From NCBI RefSeq assembly GCF_042662685.1, contig NZ_JBHSYO010000006.1:1-64000 (forward strand): DNA of 64,000 bases, in the 5' to 3' direction. The position numbers and the translations under genes are program-made. Of this stretch, positions 44,359-54,216 are shown piece after piece (positions within the stretch are counted from its first letter, which is position 1; every line of letters starts with the position of its first letter). A model generated the notes under the pieces. The model was not told where the DNA came from. It saw only the letters and a program-made list of their open reading frames with translations, and did no database searches. The stretch is from Pseudobowmanella zhangzhouensis (GTDB lineage: Bacteria; Pseudomonadota; Gammaproteobacteria; Enterobacterales; Alteromonadaceae).

Positions 44359-46107
44359 CTATTCCGCGCGATTGGTGATCCAGACACTCTGATACGGCGC
44401 CATTTCGATACTCTGCTGCTCAGCATAAATCAGGTTACCACTGACCAGGTCAACCCAAGAATGGGTACCAATCATATTGATATCCGCCAGAAACAATTGC
44501 TGGGGCTCAGCACTGATGTTGCTGACACAAAAGATACTTTGCTGGCGGTCGCTGCTTTGTCGCCAAAAGCCAAACAACTGCTCGCCTAACTGCAGCACAA
44601 ATTGTGTGGCATTGGGATGAAACGCACGCTGACGAATGCGGATCGCCAGTAATTCGGTTAGCCCCTGCAGCACCCTTTTGTGGCCGGACAACGGATCATG
44701 TAGTTGTTGCTGCAGATGCTGCCAACGCCAACGAAGACGATTAATCGCACGGTTATGCCCACTATTTTTAACCCGTTCGTTGTCGTTTTGCGTGCCTAGC
44801 AAACTATGGATATACACCCCGGGTATCCCCTCCAGTGCGAACATGATGGCATGGGCGCAGATAAAGCGGGCAATCCCCCATTTGTCCGGCCCAGCGTGAG
44901 TACCCTGCAAGGCATCGATCAAGGCAATATTCATTTCATAGGGTAATGGTTGCCCATGGGGGCCGGCACGCCATGAAATCAACCCGCCAAAACTTTGCAT
45001 GGTTTGCACCAGTTGCGAGACATCTTCATCACTGAGCAACCCTTCGGCCGGGCGTAATCCGATGCCATCATGGGACGCAATAAAATTGAAATAGAAGGTC
45101 CCGTTTTGCGCCGGTGGCATCGACATCAACCAATTACGTAACACCCGGCAATTGCCGCTAACCAGGGTATTAACCAGTAGTGGCGGCAGGGAAAAGTTGT
45201 ATATGCCGTGCGCCTCATTGGCGTTACCGAAGTAGGCCAGATTTTCCTGATTGGGCACGTTGGTTTCGGTGATTATCACCGCATCCGGGCAGGCATGCTC
45301 CACCAGCGTGCGGATGAGACGCACAATCTCGTGAGTCTGCGGTAAATTGATACTGGTGCTACCGGCCTGTTTCCAGACAAAGGCCACCGCATCGAGCCGG
45401 AAGATACGCACACCTTCATCCAGATAACGCCGGAAAATCCGCATAAACGCACTGAGCACCGCAGGGTTACGGAAGTCAAAATCCACCTGATCATGGCTAA
45501 AGGTGCACCACACCCACTGTTCGCCACGCGCGGTATCCACCGCTTTGAGCAGCGGCGATGTACGCGGCCGCACTACTTGTGAGATATCAGCATCCGCTGG
45601 CGCCACAAAGAAATAATCGCTGCCGGTGCCCTCACTGCGGATGAAATTTTCAAACCACAGGCTGCGCGCGGAACAGTGATTCAGCACCACATCGGCCATC
45701 AGGCGGTAATCTGTGGCGATGGCATTAATCGCTGGCCAGTCACCCAATGCTTCGTTGACCTGGGTGTAATCCATCACCGCAAAGCCATCATCGGAACTGT
45801 ACGGAAAGAACGGTAAAATATGCACCGTATTTACCAGTCCAGCGCAGTACTCATCGAGAAAGCGTTTGAGCGTCACTAAAGGAAATTCGTCTGCCGACTC
45901 GATGGAGTCTCCATATGTGATCAAGGTGACATCCCGCTGTGACCAGCGGTTTTGATGGGGCGCTACATTGCAGCACACCTGTTGCAGCCGCATTTCCTGA
46001 ATCAACTCATCGGCAACACTCTCAATCGCCATCGGCAAGGGTGTATCTGCATAAATAAAACGTAAATGATGAATAAGGCTCTCTTTCAGGCTGGTAACGA
46101 CAGACAT
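44359..46107 (-). CDS. GH13 sugar phosphorylase, probably glucosylglycerate phosphorylase
   Basis: 582 residues of the GH13 family, sucrose-phosphorylase-like subfamily. Nucleophile Asp in RIFRLDAVAFVWK, acid/base Glu in IITETNVP, and third carboxylate in FIASHDGIGLRP. The (beta/alpha)8 barrel begins TLITYGDSI. Family members with these neighbours split glucosylglycerate with phosphate into glucose-1-phosphate and glycerate (shown for Meiothermus and E. coli YcjM); sucrose cannot be excluded from sequence alone. Last gene of the operon, overlapping the synthase gene by 22 bases, with GGAGGA before its ATG. Convergent with rpoS. Confidence 0.82.
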   Translation of the reverse strand: MSVVTSLKESLIHHLRFIYADTPLPMAIESVADELIQEMRLQQVCCNVAPHQNRWSQRDVTLITYGDSIESADEFPLVTLKRFLDEYCAGLVNTVHILPFFPYSSDDGFAVMDYTQVNEALGDWPAINAIATDYRLMADVVLNHCSARSLWFENFIRSEGTGSDYFFVAPADADISQVVRPRTSPLLKAVDTARGEQWVWCTFSHDQVDFDFRNPAVLSAFMRIFRRYLDEGVRIFRLDAVAFVWKQAGSTSINLPQTHEIVRLIRTLVEHACPDAVIITETNVPNQENLAYFGNANEAHGIYNFSLPPLLVNTLVSGNCRVLRNWLMSMPPAQNGTFYFNFIASHDGIGLRPAEGLLSDEDVSQLVQTMQSFGGLISWRAGPHGQPLPYEMNIALIDALQGTHAGPDKWGIARFICAHAIMFALEGIPGVYIHSLLGTQNDNERVKNSGHNRAINRLRWRWQHLQQQLHDPLSGHKRVLQGLTELLAIRIRQRAFHPNATQFVLQLGEQLFGFWRQSSDRQQSIFCVSNISAEPQQLFLADINMIGTHSWVDLVSGNLIYAEQQSIEMAPYQSVWITNRAE

Positions 46108-47339
46108 CCACTCTCCTCCATGGCAATGTCTGCGGCATCATCTTCCACCGCTTGCACCAGGCGTTCAAACACATCCGGCATAGCACTTTGCACCCGGTTC
46201 CAGCTGGGAATAAACGGACGCTCCATCGGGTAATTCAAAAAGCTCTGCCCCGCCTTCATAATGTTTTCGGCAAACAGTTCGACGGCTTTTTCTTCGTTAT
46301 GTACATCCAGTCGCAAGCCATTCATGCGTGCATCGTTGTGATAAGTCTCCACAAAATCCAATGCGATGCGGAAGTAGGTTGCCTTGATAGAACGGAACAC
46401 TTCGGAGCTAAAGGTATGCCCCTCGGTGGCCAGTTTGCGGAACAGCGCCTTGGTAATATCAATCGACATTCTGGATAAGCCGCCCTGATCATTGCCCACC
46501 GATAAATCCTGATGTTTATGATCGTAAATATTGGCAATATCCACCTGCGCCACGCGATTACTGGCATAGTTGCGGTACATTTCAGACAGCACGCCAATTT
46601 CCAGGCCCCAGTCACTGGGGATGCGAATATCGTTTAATACATCACGACGAAACGAGAATTCACCCGCCAGTGGGTAGCGGAAGCTATCCATAAATTCCAG
46701 ATAGTCACAATGTCCCACCACCCGCTGCAATGCTTTTAACAGTGGCGTAACTAACAGGCGCGACACCCGGCCATTTAATTTGCCGTCCGCGACCCGCGCG
46801 TAAAACCCCTTACAAAACTCATAGTTAAACTGCGGGTTAGCGACCGGATAGATTAATCTGGCCAATAAATTCCTTTGATAGGTGACGATATCGCAATCAT
46901 GTAATGCCACCGACTCGGCTTTGCCGGACGCAAGCACATACCCCATGCAATACCAGACATTGCGCCCCTTACCCATTTCTTTAGGCGCCAGGCCGAGCTC
47001 GGCCAGTTCAGCATCTAATGCTCGCAAGCGTGGCCCATCGTTCCACAAAATCCGGTGATGCTGCGGTAAGCGCGAGAAAAACTCACTGGCATGACGAAAC
47101 TGCTCACGATCGGCGCGATCCAGCCCGATCACGATCTGATTGAGATAGGGTACTTCGCACAAATGACGGACGATATTATCCAGCGCCGGTCCCTGCAGTT
47201 CGGAATACAGGCTCGGTAAAATAAGCCCCAGCGGCCGTTGTGCGGCAAACTGACACAACTCCGCTTCCATTTGCTCAAGCGGACGGTTGTCCAGATTATG
47301 TAACGTAGTGACGATGCCATTTTGATAAAAATCGGCCAT
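46086..47339 (-). CDS. gpgS: Glucosyl-3-phosphoglycerate synthase (GT81 type)
   Basis: 417 residues. A family 2-like nucleotide-sugar fold with VIGLDRAD near 70, the metal-binding DxD in ALHDCDIVTY, and PSDWGLEIGVLSEMYRN, typical of GpgS. It joins NDP-glucose and 3-phosphoglycerate to give glucosyl-3-phosphoglycerate. Its context (phosphatase 5 bases upstream, phosphorylase overlapping downstream) supports this over mannosyl transfer. Confidence 0.82.
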   Translation of the reverse strand: MADFYQNGIVTTLHNLDNRPLEQMEAELCQFAAQRPLGLILPSLYSELQGPALDNIVRHLCEVPYLNQIVIGLDRADREQFRHASEFFSRLPQHHRILWNDGPRLRALDAELAELGLAPKEMGKGRNVWYCMGYVLASGKAESVALHDCDIVTYQRNLLARLIYPVANPQFNYEFCKGFYARVADGKLNGRVSRLLVTPLLKALQRVVGHCDYLEFMDSFRYPLAGEFSFRRDVLNDIRIPSDWGLEIGVLSEMYRNYASNRVAQVDIANIYDHKHQDLSVGNDQGGLSRMSIDITKALFRKLATEGHTFSSEVFRSIKATYFRIALDFVETYHNDARMNGLRLDVHNEEKAVELFAENIMKAGQSFLNYPMERPFIPSWNRVQSAMPDVFERLVQAVEDDAADIAMEESGCLSLPA

Positions 47340-47343
47340 AACT

Positions 47344-48168
47344 TTACTCCTCTGTTGCCAGGATCTGTTGCATACACTCCGCCCAGCCCTGTGGGCCGGT
47401 AAAGGTACTGGTCAAAAGATTGGGATGTTCAATGTCGAACAACGGGTTGTGGGGGTTTTTAATCCGCACTGCGATATCAGCCTGTCGCAGCATGGAAATA
47501 TCATTCTGTCCATCGCCCAGCGCGACGCTGGTAAATTGCTGGTGGGGAAAGGCCGCCTGTATTTGCTGCTGCAGCCACGCCATCGCCTGTCCTTTGCTGT
47601 GTTGCCCACCGATTGTCAAAAATCGTCCGCCAAACACGCCTTGAATGCCCTGCACTGCAAGGCAGGCAATAAACTCTTGTGCCTGTGCAGCGCTGCCCAA
47701 CCACAATAACGGTTCGGTATACTCACGCTGGGCAGCACGTAGCGCCTGTACCGGCGATAAGCCGGTCAGTTTGGCGATTTCAGTCAGAGACATCTGAGAA
47801 AATTGCCGGTAAAGGCCATCAAATTCCGCAGCGACAACCTTTAGTTGCTGTAACCAATATTTGCGCGGCTGACAAAAACTGCGGCGCAACAAATGACCGT
47901 CCGGTTCAAACTCCGCTGTATTTGCTATTTGCGCGTCATCAAACAGGTAGATGGCGGCACCATTTTCACAGATAAAACCAGCGTGTATGCCGAGATCCGC
48001 CATTAATGGTTCGATCTCAAAGCGGGTTTTGCTGCTAGTGGGAATAACGATGGCATCCAGTTGCCTGAGACGATGCAACACCGCCGAGGCGGGCCTGAAA
48101 TCATAGCTGTCGTGATCCAGCAAAGTGCCATCCAGGTCAGTAAAGATCACCAAACGCGACTTAGCCAT
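47344..48168 (-). CDS. HAD phosphatase, mannosyl/glucosyl-3-phosphoglycerate phosphatase type
   Basis: 274 residues of the HAD superfamily Cof/MPGP branch: VIFTDLDGTLLD (catalytic Asp pair), PTSSKTRFE, and GDGQNDISML near residue 205-215. It should dephosphorylate glucosyl-3-phosphoglycerate to the free osmolyte glucosylglycerate. GGAGG five bases before the ATG at 48168. Overlaps the kinase gene by 8 bases. Confidence 0.83.
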   Translation of the reverse strand: MAKSRLVIFTDLDGTLLDHDSYDFRPASAVLHRLRQLDAIVIPTSSKTRFEIEPLMADLGIHAGFICENGAAIYLFDDAQIANTAEFEPDGHLLRRSFCQPRKYWLQQLKVVAAEFDGLYRQFSQMSLTEIAKLTGLSPVQALRAAQREYTEPLLWLGSAAQAQEFIACLAVQGIQGVFGGRFLTIGGQHSKGQAMAWLQQQIQAAFPHQQFTSVALGDGQNDISMLRQADIAVRIKNPHNPLFDIEHPNLLTSTFTGPQGWAECMQQILATEE

Positions 48169-49033
48169 TACCACCTCCCGGTAAACAGCGAGTCACCCGG
48201 CGCTGTTCGTCGAGCATTAACACCCAGTCACAGCGGGCTGGTAGTGCTGCCAGACTTCGTTCCGTTAAGCGCTGATAGTGTTGAATGAACCTTGCCAGTT
48301 GCACATCATTCATCAGGCCATCGCCTGCGCCAGAGGTCGCATCGCGCAGTTTGTGTTCTTGCTCCAGACGCCAGGCAAACACCTGCGCAAAAGACGGGGC
48401 GCGCAACATCAGCCACATATCCATAAAGGCATACAAAGGCAGATAATGGCTGGCCAGTTGCTGATTGACATAATGGCGCCAGCGTCCATCGCTATCTTCC
48501 TGCGCTTCCAGCGCATTGATTGGCTTGAGCAGCGACGCTTCATCCTGAGCAGGAACTCCCCAGCACCAGCCTTCAAATAACAGAATGTCAACCGGGCCAT
48601 CGATGGGTTGTGATACGGCGGGATTATCCGTGGCCTTATTAAAGCGCGGCACACTGAACGATGACGCTTGCTGACGAACCTGTTCCAGCACCGCAGCCAG
48701 TTCAACGGTATCGTGCGTTCCGGGCACACCGCGTGTTTGCAGTAGTGGATGAATACTGGCAGCCAGATGCTGGCGCCTGGCGTGGCTGAAGTAAAAGTCA
48801 TCTAAAGACAGGCACAGCACATTGACTGCATGGTTTTGACGTAAGTAGTCGGCGACAAACGCACAAAAGGTCGTTTTACCCGACCCCTGACAACCATTGA
48901 TACCCACCATCACGGGGCGTTTTGCACGTTTAAAGTGCAGCAGAATACGTTCGGCTAATGGCACGTACCAGGTGGTCGCATCATGAATAAAGCCTTTACC
49001 GAGGCGGTGTTGCGATGCAAATTGCAGCAGCAT
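48161..49033 (-). CDS. D-glycerate 3-kinase-type P-loop kinase
   Basis: 290 residues. P-loop GINGCQGSGKTT (about 44-55), Asp-containing LSLDDFYFSHARR, and HPLLQTRGVPGTHD, characteristic of the GLYK/YGR205W glycerate kinase family. It would phosphorylate the glycerate released by the phosphorylase back to 3-phosphoglycerate, closing the cycle. First gene of the four-gene operon; the Shine-Dalgarno GGGAGG is unusually close (three bases) to the ATG. Confidence 0.82.
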   Translation of the reverse strand: MLLQFASQHRLGKGFIHDATTWYVPLAERILLHFKRAKRPVMVGINGCQGSGKTTFCAFVADYLRQNHAVNVLCLSLDDFYFSHARRQHLAASIHPLLQTRGVPGTHDTVELAAVLEQVRQQASSFSVPRFNKATDNPAVSQPIDGPVDILLFEGWCWGVPAQDEASLLKPINALEAQEDSDGRWRHYVNQQLASHYLPLYAFMDMWLMLRAPSFAQVFAWRLEQEHKLRDATSGAGDGLMNDVQLARFIQHYQRLTERSLAALPARCDWVLMLDEQRRVTRCLPGGGNG

Positions 49034-49105
49034 AGTCCTCCCGTTGCATGCGTCGGCGCCCTTTCGCGCAGTGCAGATACAACGAGCAATTCAATCTGCG
49101 TGCCA

Positions 49106-49125
49106 ACTGGCCTTAGTCGGCCAGT
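49106..49125 (-). terminator. 3' hairpin overlapping the ppx stop codon
   Basis: ACTGGCC / GGCCAGT (7 bp) with the TAA stop of ppx in the 6-base loop (GACTAA, minus strand). No T run follows, so it is probably a 3'-end stabiliser or weak terminator. Confidence 0.45.
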
Positions 49126-50672
49126 GTCAGGTCTTCCTCACCATTGATAAGTAACACCAGACCAAGTGCTTTGATTTGGTGCTGCTCTCGACGAAGGTCT
49201 GCGGTGATAATAGGTTTGTCCACCAGCCACCCGGACGGAAAACTAAGATTTATTCTTTGTTCGCTGGCGCTGGCCTCGATGTGGGGAACAAAGTCATCCT
49301 GACGCTTAATATTGAGCAACACGCCAAGTCGCAGCAGTGCTACCAAATAACGAATATCCTGCCAGCGATAGATATCCCACTCTATGGTCTCTAGCTGCCT
49401 GATTTTATTGCGATGCAAGCTCACCAAGGTGGCTAACAGGTGTTGTTGCTCCTGATTAAAGCCGGGCAATTCCACATGTTGCAGTATGTATCCGGAGTGG
49501 CGCTGCACCCCGCGACTGTTAATCTGCAAGCCCACCTCGTGCAGCAAGGCGGCCCAGCCGAGTAAATCGCCCAGATCGCCCTTTGATAATTGCCAGTTGG
49601 CCGCAACCTGATCAAACAACATGCGGCAGGTCGCCAGTACACGTCTGGCCTGCTCGGTGTCCACGTCATAGCGCGTCGCCAACGACTCGGCGCTGCGCGC
49701 CCGCACACTGGTGTGCTGGGTCAGCTCTTCTTCCATCTCGTACAGCACACCCTCTCGCAAGGCTGCCGAACTGTATTCCATCTGGTCAATATCGAGGCGG
49801 TTGAATACCGCGGTCAAAATGGCCAGTCCCGCCAGTAACACTTCGCGGCGATCCTGACTAATACCCTCGAGCTGAATATGCTCTACCCGCTCCCACACCA
49901 ACACCATCGCTGCCAGCTGTTGCAGTGCCTGCGCCGTGATCACCCCGGCACGTGGACTCAGTTGCAGCGCTTTACACGCTTCGGCGATGGCTTTAATCGT
50001 ACCTGAGGTTCCAAAACACTGACGCCAGCCCAGCTTGCGATAGCGTTTTTCAATATGTTCCAGTTCCTGCTCTGCCGCTGTAACTGCGCGTCGAAACGCT
50101 TTTTTACTGATATCACCATTGGCGAAAAAGCGTTGGGTAAAAGACACACAGCCCATGTCGAGACTGCGCAGGAGTAGTGGGTCAAACCCTTCGCCAATGG
50201 CAAATTCCGTCGACCCCCCACCGATATCCACCACCAGCGACTGCCCCTGGGCGTGATTGGTATGTGCCACGCCCATAAAAATCAGACGCGCCTCTTCCGT
50301 ACCGGCAATCACCTCGATGGGGTATGGCAGTACTTCACGAGCCGCCACCAGAAAATCATGGGCATTGACCGCTTTACGCAGTGTATAGGTGGCAACAATA
50401 CGCACCTTATCCGGTTCAAAACCTTTCAGGCTCTGCGCCACCAGCGCCAGCATATTCAGGCCACGCTGCATCGCCTCCGGGGACAATACATCCGCCTCGT
50501 CTAACCCATCGGCCAGACGCACTTTTTGTTTGACCCGGTGCAGGATCTGCACCGAACCGGCGACAATACGCGCCACCACCAGGTGAAAACTGTTAGAGCC
50601 TAAGTCCAGCGCAGCAACTTGGCTGGCTTCACGGGTATTGAGGTCGACGAAGGCGTTATCCGGCTGGGTCAT
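49113..50672 (-). CDS. ppx: Exopolyphosphatase (Ppx/GppA family)
   Basis: Removes terminal phosphate from polyphosphate, and family members hydrolyse pppGpp. 519 residues from the ATG at 50672, which has AGGAG four bases upstream (the frame is open 11 codons further). The Ppx/GppA domain starts AALDLGSNSFHLVVA, with VDIGGGSTEF as the second loop and an HD-type C-terminal domain. Overlaps ppk by 17 bases, so ppk-ppx is an operon as in E. coli. Confidence 0.95.
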   Translation of the reverse strand: MTQPDNAFVDLNTREASQVAALDLGSNSFHLVVARIVAGSVQILHRVKQKVRLADGLDEADVLSPEAMQRGLNMLALVAQSLKGFEPDKVRIVATYTLRKAVNAHDFLVAAREVLPYPIEVIAGTEEARLIFMGVAHTNHAQGQSLVVDIGGGSTEFAIGEGFDPLLLRSLDMGCVSFTQRFFANGDISKKAFRRAVTAAEQELEHIEKRYRKLGWRQCFGTSGTIKAIAEACKALQLSPRAGVITAQALQQLAAMVLVWERVEHIQLEGISQDRREVLLAGLAILTAVFNRLDIDQMEYSSAALREGVLYEMEEELTQHTSVRARSAESLATRYDVDTEQARRVLATCRMLFDQVAANWQLSKGDLGDLLGWAALLHEVGLQINSRGVQRHSGYILQHVELPGFNQEQQHLLATLVSLHRNKIRQLETIEWDIYRWQDIRYLVALLRLGVLLNIKRQDDFVPHIEASASEQRINLSFPSGWLVDKPIITADLRREQHQIKALGLVLLINGEEDLTLAD

Positions 50673-52782
50673 GGGGCTCCTGTTCTGCCGCTTGTTCGGT
50701 AGCAATGTGGCGCTCTAATTCGGTCAGATAATTATAAATAGCCACCTGAGATTGAATCTTGCGACGATTACCACGCGGCACATAGCGGTTAGATTGCTCC
50801 GCATCAATAACCCGCGCTTTCATGGTGTCCTTAAACTGCAGTTCGAGAATATCAATGATGCGTTTTTGCAGCACTGGCTCCAGAATCGGGCAGCCTACTT
50901 CAATACGGCCGTCCAGATTCCGGGTCATCCAGTCCGCGGAGGAAATATACACTTTAGGGTCACCGCCGTTCTCAAACACCAGCACCCGCGGGTGTTCCAG
51001 ATAGCGGTCGACGATGCTGATCACCGAAATATTTTCACTCAAGCCTTTGATGCCGGGACGTAAACAGCAAATGCCACGAATGATCATACGGATCTTCACC
51101 CCAGCCTGACTGGCCGCATACAACTCCTCAATCATGGTCGCGTCTTCGAGGTTATTCAGTTTGAGGGTAATCGCCGCTTTGCGTCCGGCCTTGGCGTTCA
51201 CCACTTCATTACGAATCAATCCCACCAGACGAATGCGGTTATTCAGCGGTGACACATGCAATAAATCAAACCACTGACGTTTGTACGGGTTTTGAATCAT
51301 ATCGAAGACGTTGATGCCTTCCTGTGCCAACGCCTGATTGCAGGTGAATAAACTAAAGTCGGTGTAAATCTTCGCGGTTTTCTCGTTGAAGTTGCCTGTA
51401 CCGAAGTGAGCGTAGTGACGAATTTCACCCTGCTCTTCGCGACTCACCACACACAGTTTGCTGTGAATTTTCAGCGACTGCGGACCAAGGATAACCCTGA
51501 CCCCGGCGTCGGTGAGTTTCTTCGACCAGTCGATATTCGCTTCTTCATCAAAGCGCGCACGTAACTCAACCACCACGGTAACCAGTTTGCCGTTGTCTAC
51601 CGCGTCGATCAGGCTGCTCATAATCCGTGAGCTTTTCGCTACCCGATAAATATTGATGCGAATATGTTTCACCGCCGGGTCAAACGCGGCCTGACGCAAA
51701 AACTCGCTAAAGTGCAAAAAGCGATGGAAGGGGTAATACAACAGGATATCCTGCCGACGAATCGCTTCAAAAATGGTATCGCAACGTTCAAACGCATTGG
51801 CGGTTAACGCCGGTAACGGATGATTTTCCAGATAGTCACGGCCAACATTGGGAAACCCGATAAAATCACGGAAATTCCGATAAGGACCGCCGGCGATCAT
51901 ACTGTCATAGGACGACATCTTCAGGCGCTTTTTCAGGACCTTCAGCATGTCCTTGGGCATCGCGCCATCATAGTTAACCCGCACCGGCTCAGCGCGCAGG
52001 CGCTGTTTCATGCTTTCCGTCATTTTTTCCACATAACTCTCATCAATTTCATCATTGATGGAATATTCAGAGTCACGGGTCATCTTAAATGAGTAGGCTT
52101 CCAGCGAATCAAATTCCACAAAGCCGCGGAAAATGCTTGGCAGGCACTGCTTAATAATGTCGTCGAGCAGCATGATATGGCGTTTTTTACGGCTTTTTTC
52201 CGGTGGGATCTCGATAAAACGCCCCAGCGCCTGTACTGGTACTTCAATCACCGCATAACGGGTTTCCTGATCGTCTTTATGTATCGCAATCAGCAGATAA
52301 GACGTGGTGTCATGCAGGCGTTTTTCTAATTCAATTTTTGAGTGCAGCAATAACGGGGCAACGTGACGCAACACCTTATTTTTAAAGAAGCCCTGCAGCC
52401 AGTTCCGCTGATAATCACTGAGGTTGAGCGGATTAACCATCACCACGTTATAACGCGCCAATTTAGCGACAACGTCCTGATAAATGGCTTCGAACTCTAC
52501 GGACAGATCCTGCACTTTTTGCTGGATCTGTTCGAGCAACTCTTTGGAATAATCGGCACGTTCATCATCACCCGCGTTCATATGGATCATGATTTGGCGT
52601 TTCACATCCGCCACCCGCACCCGGAAAAATTCGTCGAGGTTGTTGGAGTAAATACCCAAAAAACGGATACGCTCAATAATAGGGTTATTGCGATCAGCCG
52701 CTTCTTGCAGGACGCGTTGATTAAACGCCAGCCAGCTTAGCTCTTTCGGATAGAATTTTTCGGGGTGACTCATGGGGTTCAT
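50656..52782 (-). CDS. ppk: Polyphosphate kinase Ppk1
   Basis: Reversible synthesis of polyphosphate from ATP. 708 residues (E. coli 688). N-terminus PKELSWLAFNQRVLQEA, the autophosphorylated His in LKIHSKLCVV, and GTGNFNEKTAKIYTDFSL. Start at 52782 or at the second ATG 52773; no strong Shine-Dalgarno is visible. No recognisable Pho box upstream. Confidence 0.97.
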   Translation of the reverse strand: MNPMSHPEKFYPKELSWLAFNQRVLQEAADRNNPIIERIRFLGIYSNNLDEFFRVRVADVKRQIMIHMNAGDDERADYSKELLEQIQQKVQDLSVEFEAIYQDVVAKLARYNVVMVNPLNLSDYQRNWLQGFFKNKVLRHVAPLLLHSKIELEKRLHDTTSYLLIAIHKDDQETRYAVIEVPVQALGRFIEIPPEKSRKKRHIMLLDDIIKQCLPSIFRGFVEFDSLEAYSFKMTRDSEYSINDEIDESYVEKMTESMKQRLRAEPVRVNYDGAMPKDMLKVLKKRLKMSSYDSMIAGGPYRNFRDFIGFPNVGRDYLENHPLPALTANAFERCDTIFEAIRRQDILLYYPFHRFLHFSEFLRQAAFDPAVKHIRINIYRVAKSSRIMSSLIDAVDNGKLVTVVVELRARFDEEANIDWSKKLTDAGVRVILGPQSLKIHSKLCVVSREEQGEIRHYAHFGTGNFNEKTAKIYTDFSLFTCNQALAQEGINVFDMIQNPYKRQWFDLLHVSPLNNRIRLVGLIRNEVVNAKAGRKAAITLKLNNLEDATMIEELYAASQAGVKIRMIIRGICCLRPGIKGLSENISVISIVDRYLEHPRVLVFENGGDPKVYISSADWMTRNLDGRIEVGCPILEPVLQKRIIDILELQFKDTMKARVIDAEQSNRYVPRGNRRKIQSQVAIYNYLTELERHIATEQAAEQEPHDPAG

Positions 52783-52928
52783 CGTCGTTATTTTTGTGTT
52801 ACGGCAGGCGCCGTGATCGTCGCAGACAACTGTTGCAGTTTTGTGACGAATGCGCCCCTCTGCTTAGATTCTATGCACTAAGTATCTGTACTGCCAGCGA
52901 AAACTGCGGTTAACCGAGGATTATTGCG

Positions 52929-53186
52929 TCAGTGATTTTTATCAATCGCGTGCAGACGTTTGGTAAAGTCTTCGAGCGCCTGTTCAGAGGGATAATCAAA
53001 GTGATATTTGTTATGGAAAAACACCGTGAGGGTGCTCTGCGCGTCGGATAAGTACAGGGTATAACCATCAAAATCACTGCGTGCGGTAACGCCATCCAGA
53101 TAATGCCCGTCATCCTTCGCCTCGCCCTGACTGCGAATTTTTTCGAATACCCGCATCACCTGCAAAATATCGATTTCGTTTTTCAT
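52929..53186 (-). CDS. Small DUF3081-like protein
   Basis: 85 residues, no signal peptide or membrane helix. Contains VFEKIRSQGEAKDDGHYLDG and DFDGYTLYLSD, then TVFFHNKYHFDY. This resembles the DUF3081 family of short proteins seen in Alteromonadales and Vibrio, as far as I remember it. AGGGGA five bases before the ATG. Function unknown; it follows the FAD oxidoreductase by 23 bases on the same strand. Confidence 0.7.
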   Translation of the reverse strand: MKNEIDILQVMRVFEKIRSQGEAKDDGHYLDGVTARSDFDGYTLYLSDAQSTLTVFFHNKYHFDYPSEQALEDFTKRLHAIDKNH

Positions 53187-53209
53187 CCCCGTCCCCTGTT
53201 ATCCACGCA

Positions 53210-54169
53210 CTAACTAAAAAACTCACTGTGTAACAGATTGTGCGCCGATAACAACGCACCTTCAACCCGGCCACCTTCGCACCAGTCACCGATAGCAGCT
53301 ATTCCCTCCGCTGTGTGCTGGATTAACCCCAGCGCCGCCACCGCTGGATTTTGTCTGGCGAAGCGCCAGAAATGCGTGTATTGGTCGTCAATCTGCTTCA
53401 CACCGACAACCCGCCGCAGCCAGGCTTTAGCATCCCCGGCAACCTGTGCTGCAGCATCACGTCCTTTACTGGCGGAATAATCGGCACTGGCATGCAAAAT
53501 CCAACAGTCAGTGTCCCGGCCCGGCTTAGTACCATTGCGGCTGACCCAGCTAAATTCATCATCAGAAAAAATACCACATAGCGCTGGGTCGACCTCATCG
53601 CTGCTGTGTAAAGCCACCGCCCAACAGGGCAGATGCAAATCGGTGGGAATACGCGTGCCAATTGACGTGTTGGCTAATAACGCTTTGGCCTGATCTGCGG
53701 GGATGGCACAAACCACACGGTCGAAGCCAGCGTGCCATTGGCTCAGATGATCCTCTAATTGCCAGCCGCGGCCCTGCCGTTGCAACCCGACAACACAGGT
53801 GGTGTAGTGCACCACAATGCCGTCTAACAGGGTTTGCGCGGGCGCGCGCATGCCAGGCATGCCCACATAGCGGGTTTCGTTATCGGGTGAAGGAGCAAGT
53901 TGCTGGTTTTTATAGGTGTAGGGAGTAAATATCCAGGGCGCAATCACGTCCTGCTGCAGCCATTGCTGTTTGAGCGCCTCAAAGCGTTGGTCACGCAAAG
54001 TGAAATATTGCGCACCCAGATCGGCGGCGGCAAAGTCCAGCATTTTGGTATTCATCCGCCCGCCAATACCGCGGGACTTTTCAAACACCACCACGTCGTG
54101 ACCTTGCACAACCAATTGGTTGGCCAGATAGGCACCGGCCAGACCGGCGCCGACAATTGCTACCTTCAT
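53210..54169 (-). CDS. FAD-dependent amine oxidase-like / renalase-like oxidoreductase
   Basis: 319 residues from the ATG at 54169, with AGGAG six bases upstream (the frame continues 17 codons further). N-terminal FAD Rossmann motif VAIVGAGLAGAYLA, GIGGRM, and a late GDWCEGGRVEGALLSA. Substrate unknown. Lies 47 bases after the MacB-type permease gene, probably at the end of the export operon or behind its own promoter. Confidence 0.85.
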   Translation of the reverse strand: MKVAIVGAGLAGAYLANQLVVQGHDVVVFEKSRGIGGRMNTKMLDFAAADLGAQYFTLRDQRFEALKQQWLQQDVIAPWIFTPYTYKNQQLAPSPDNETRYVGMPGMRAPAQTLLDGIVVHYTTCVVGLQRQGRGWQLEDHLSQWHAGFDRVVCAIPADQAKALLANTSIGTRIPTDLHLPCWAVALHSSDEVDPALCGIFSDDEFSWVSRNGTKPGRDTDCWILHASADYSASKGRDAAAQVAGDAKAWLRRVVGVKQIDDQYTHFWRFARQNPAVAALGLIQHTAEGIAAIGDWCEGGRVEGALLSAHNLLHSEFFS

Positions 54170-54216
54170 CACATTCTCCTGTTTGGCAGGATTACGTGCA
54201 GGGGCACCTGCCAGGA

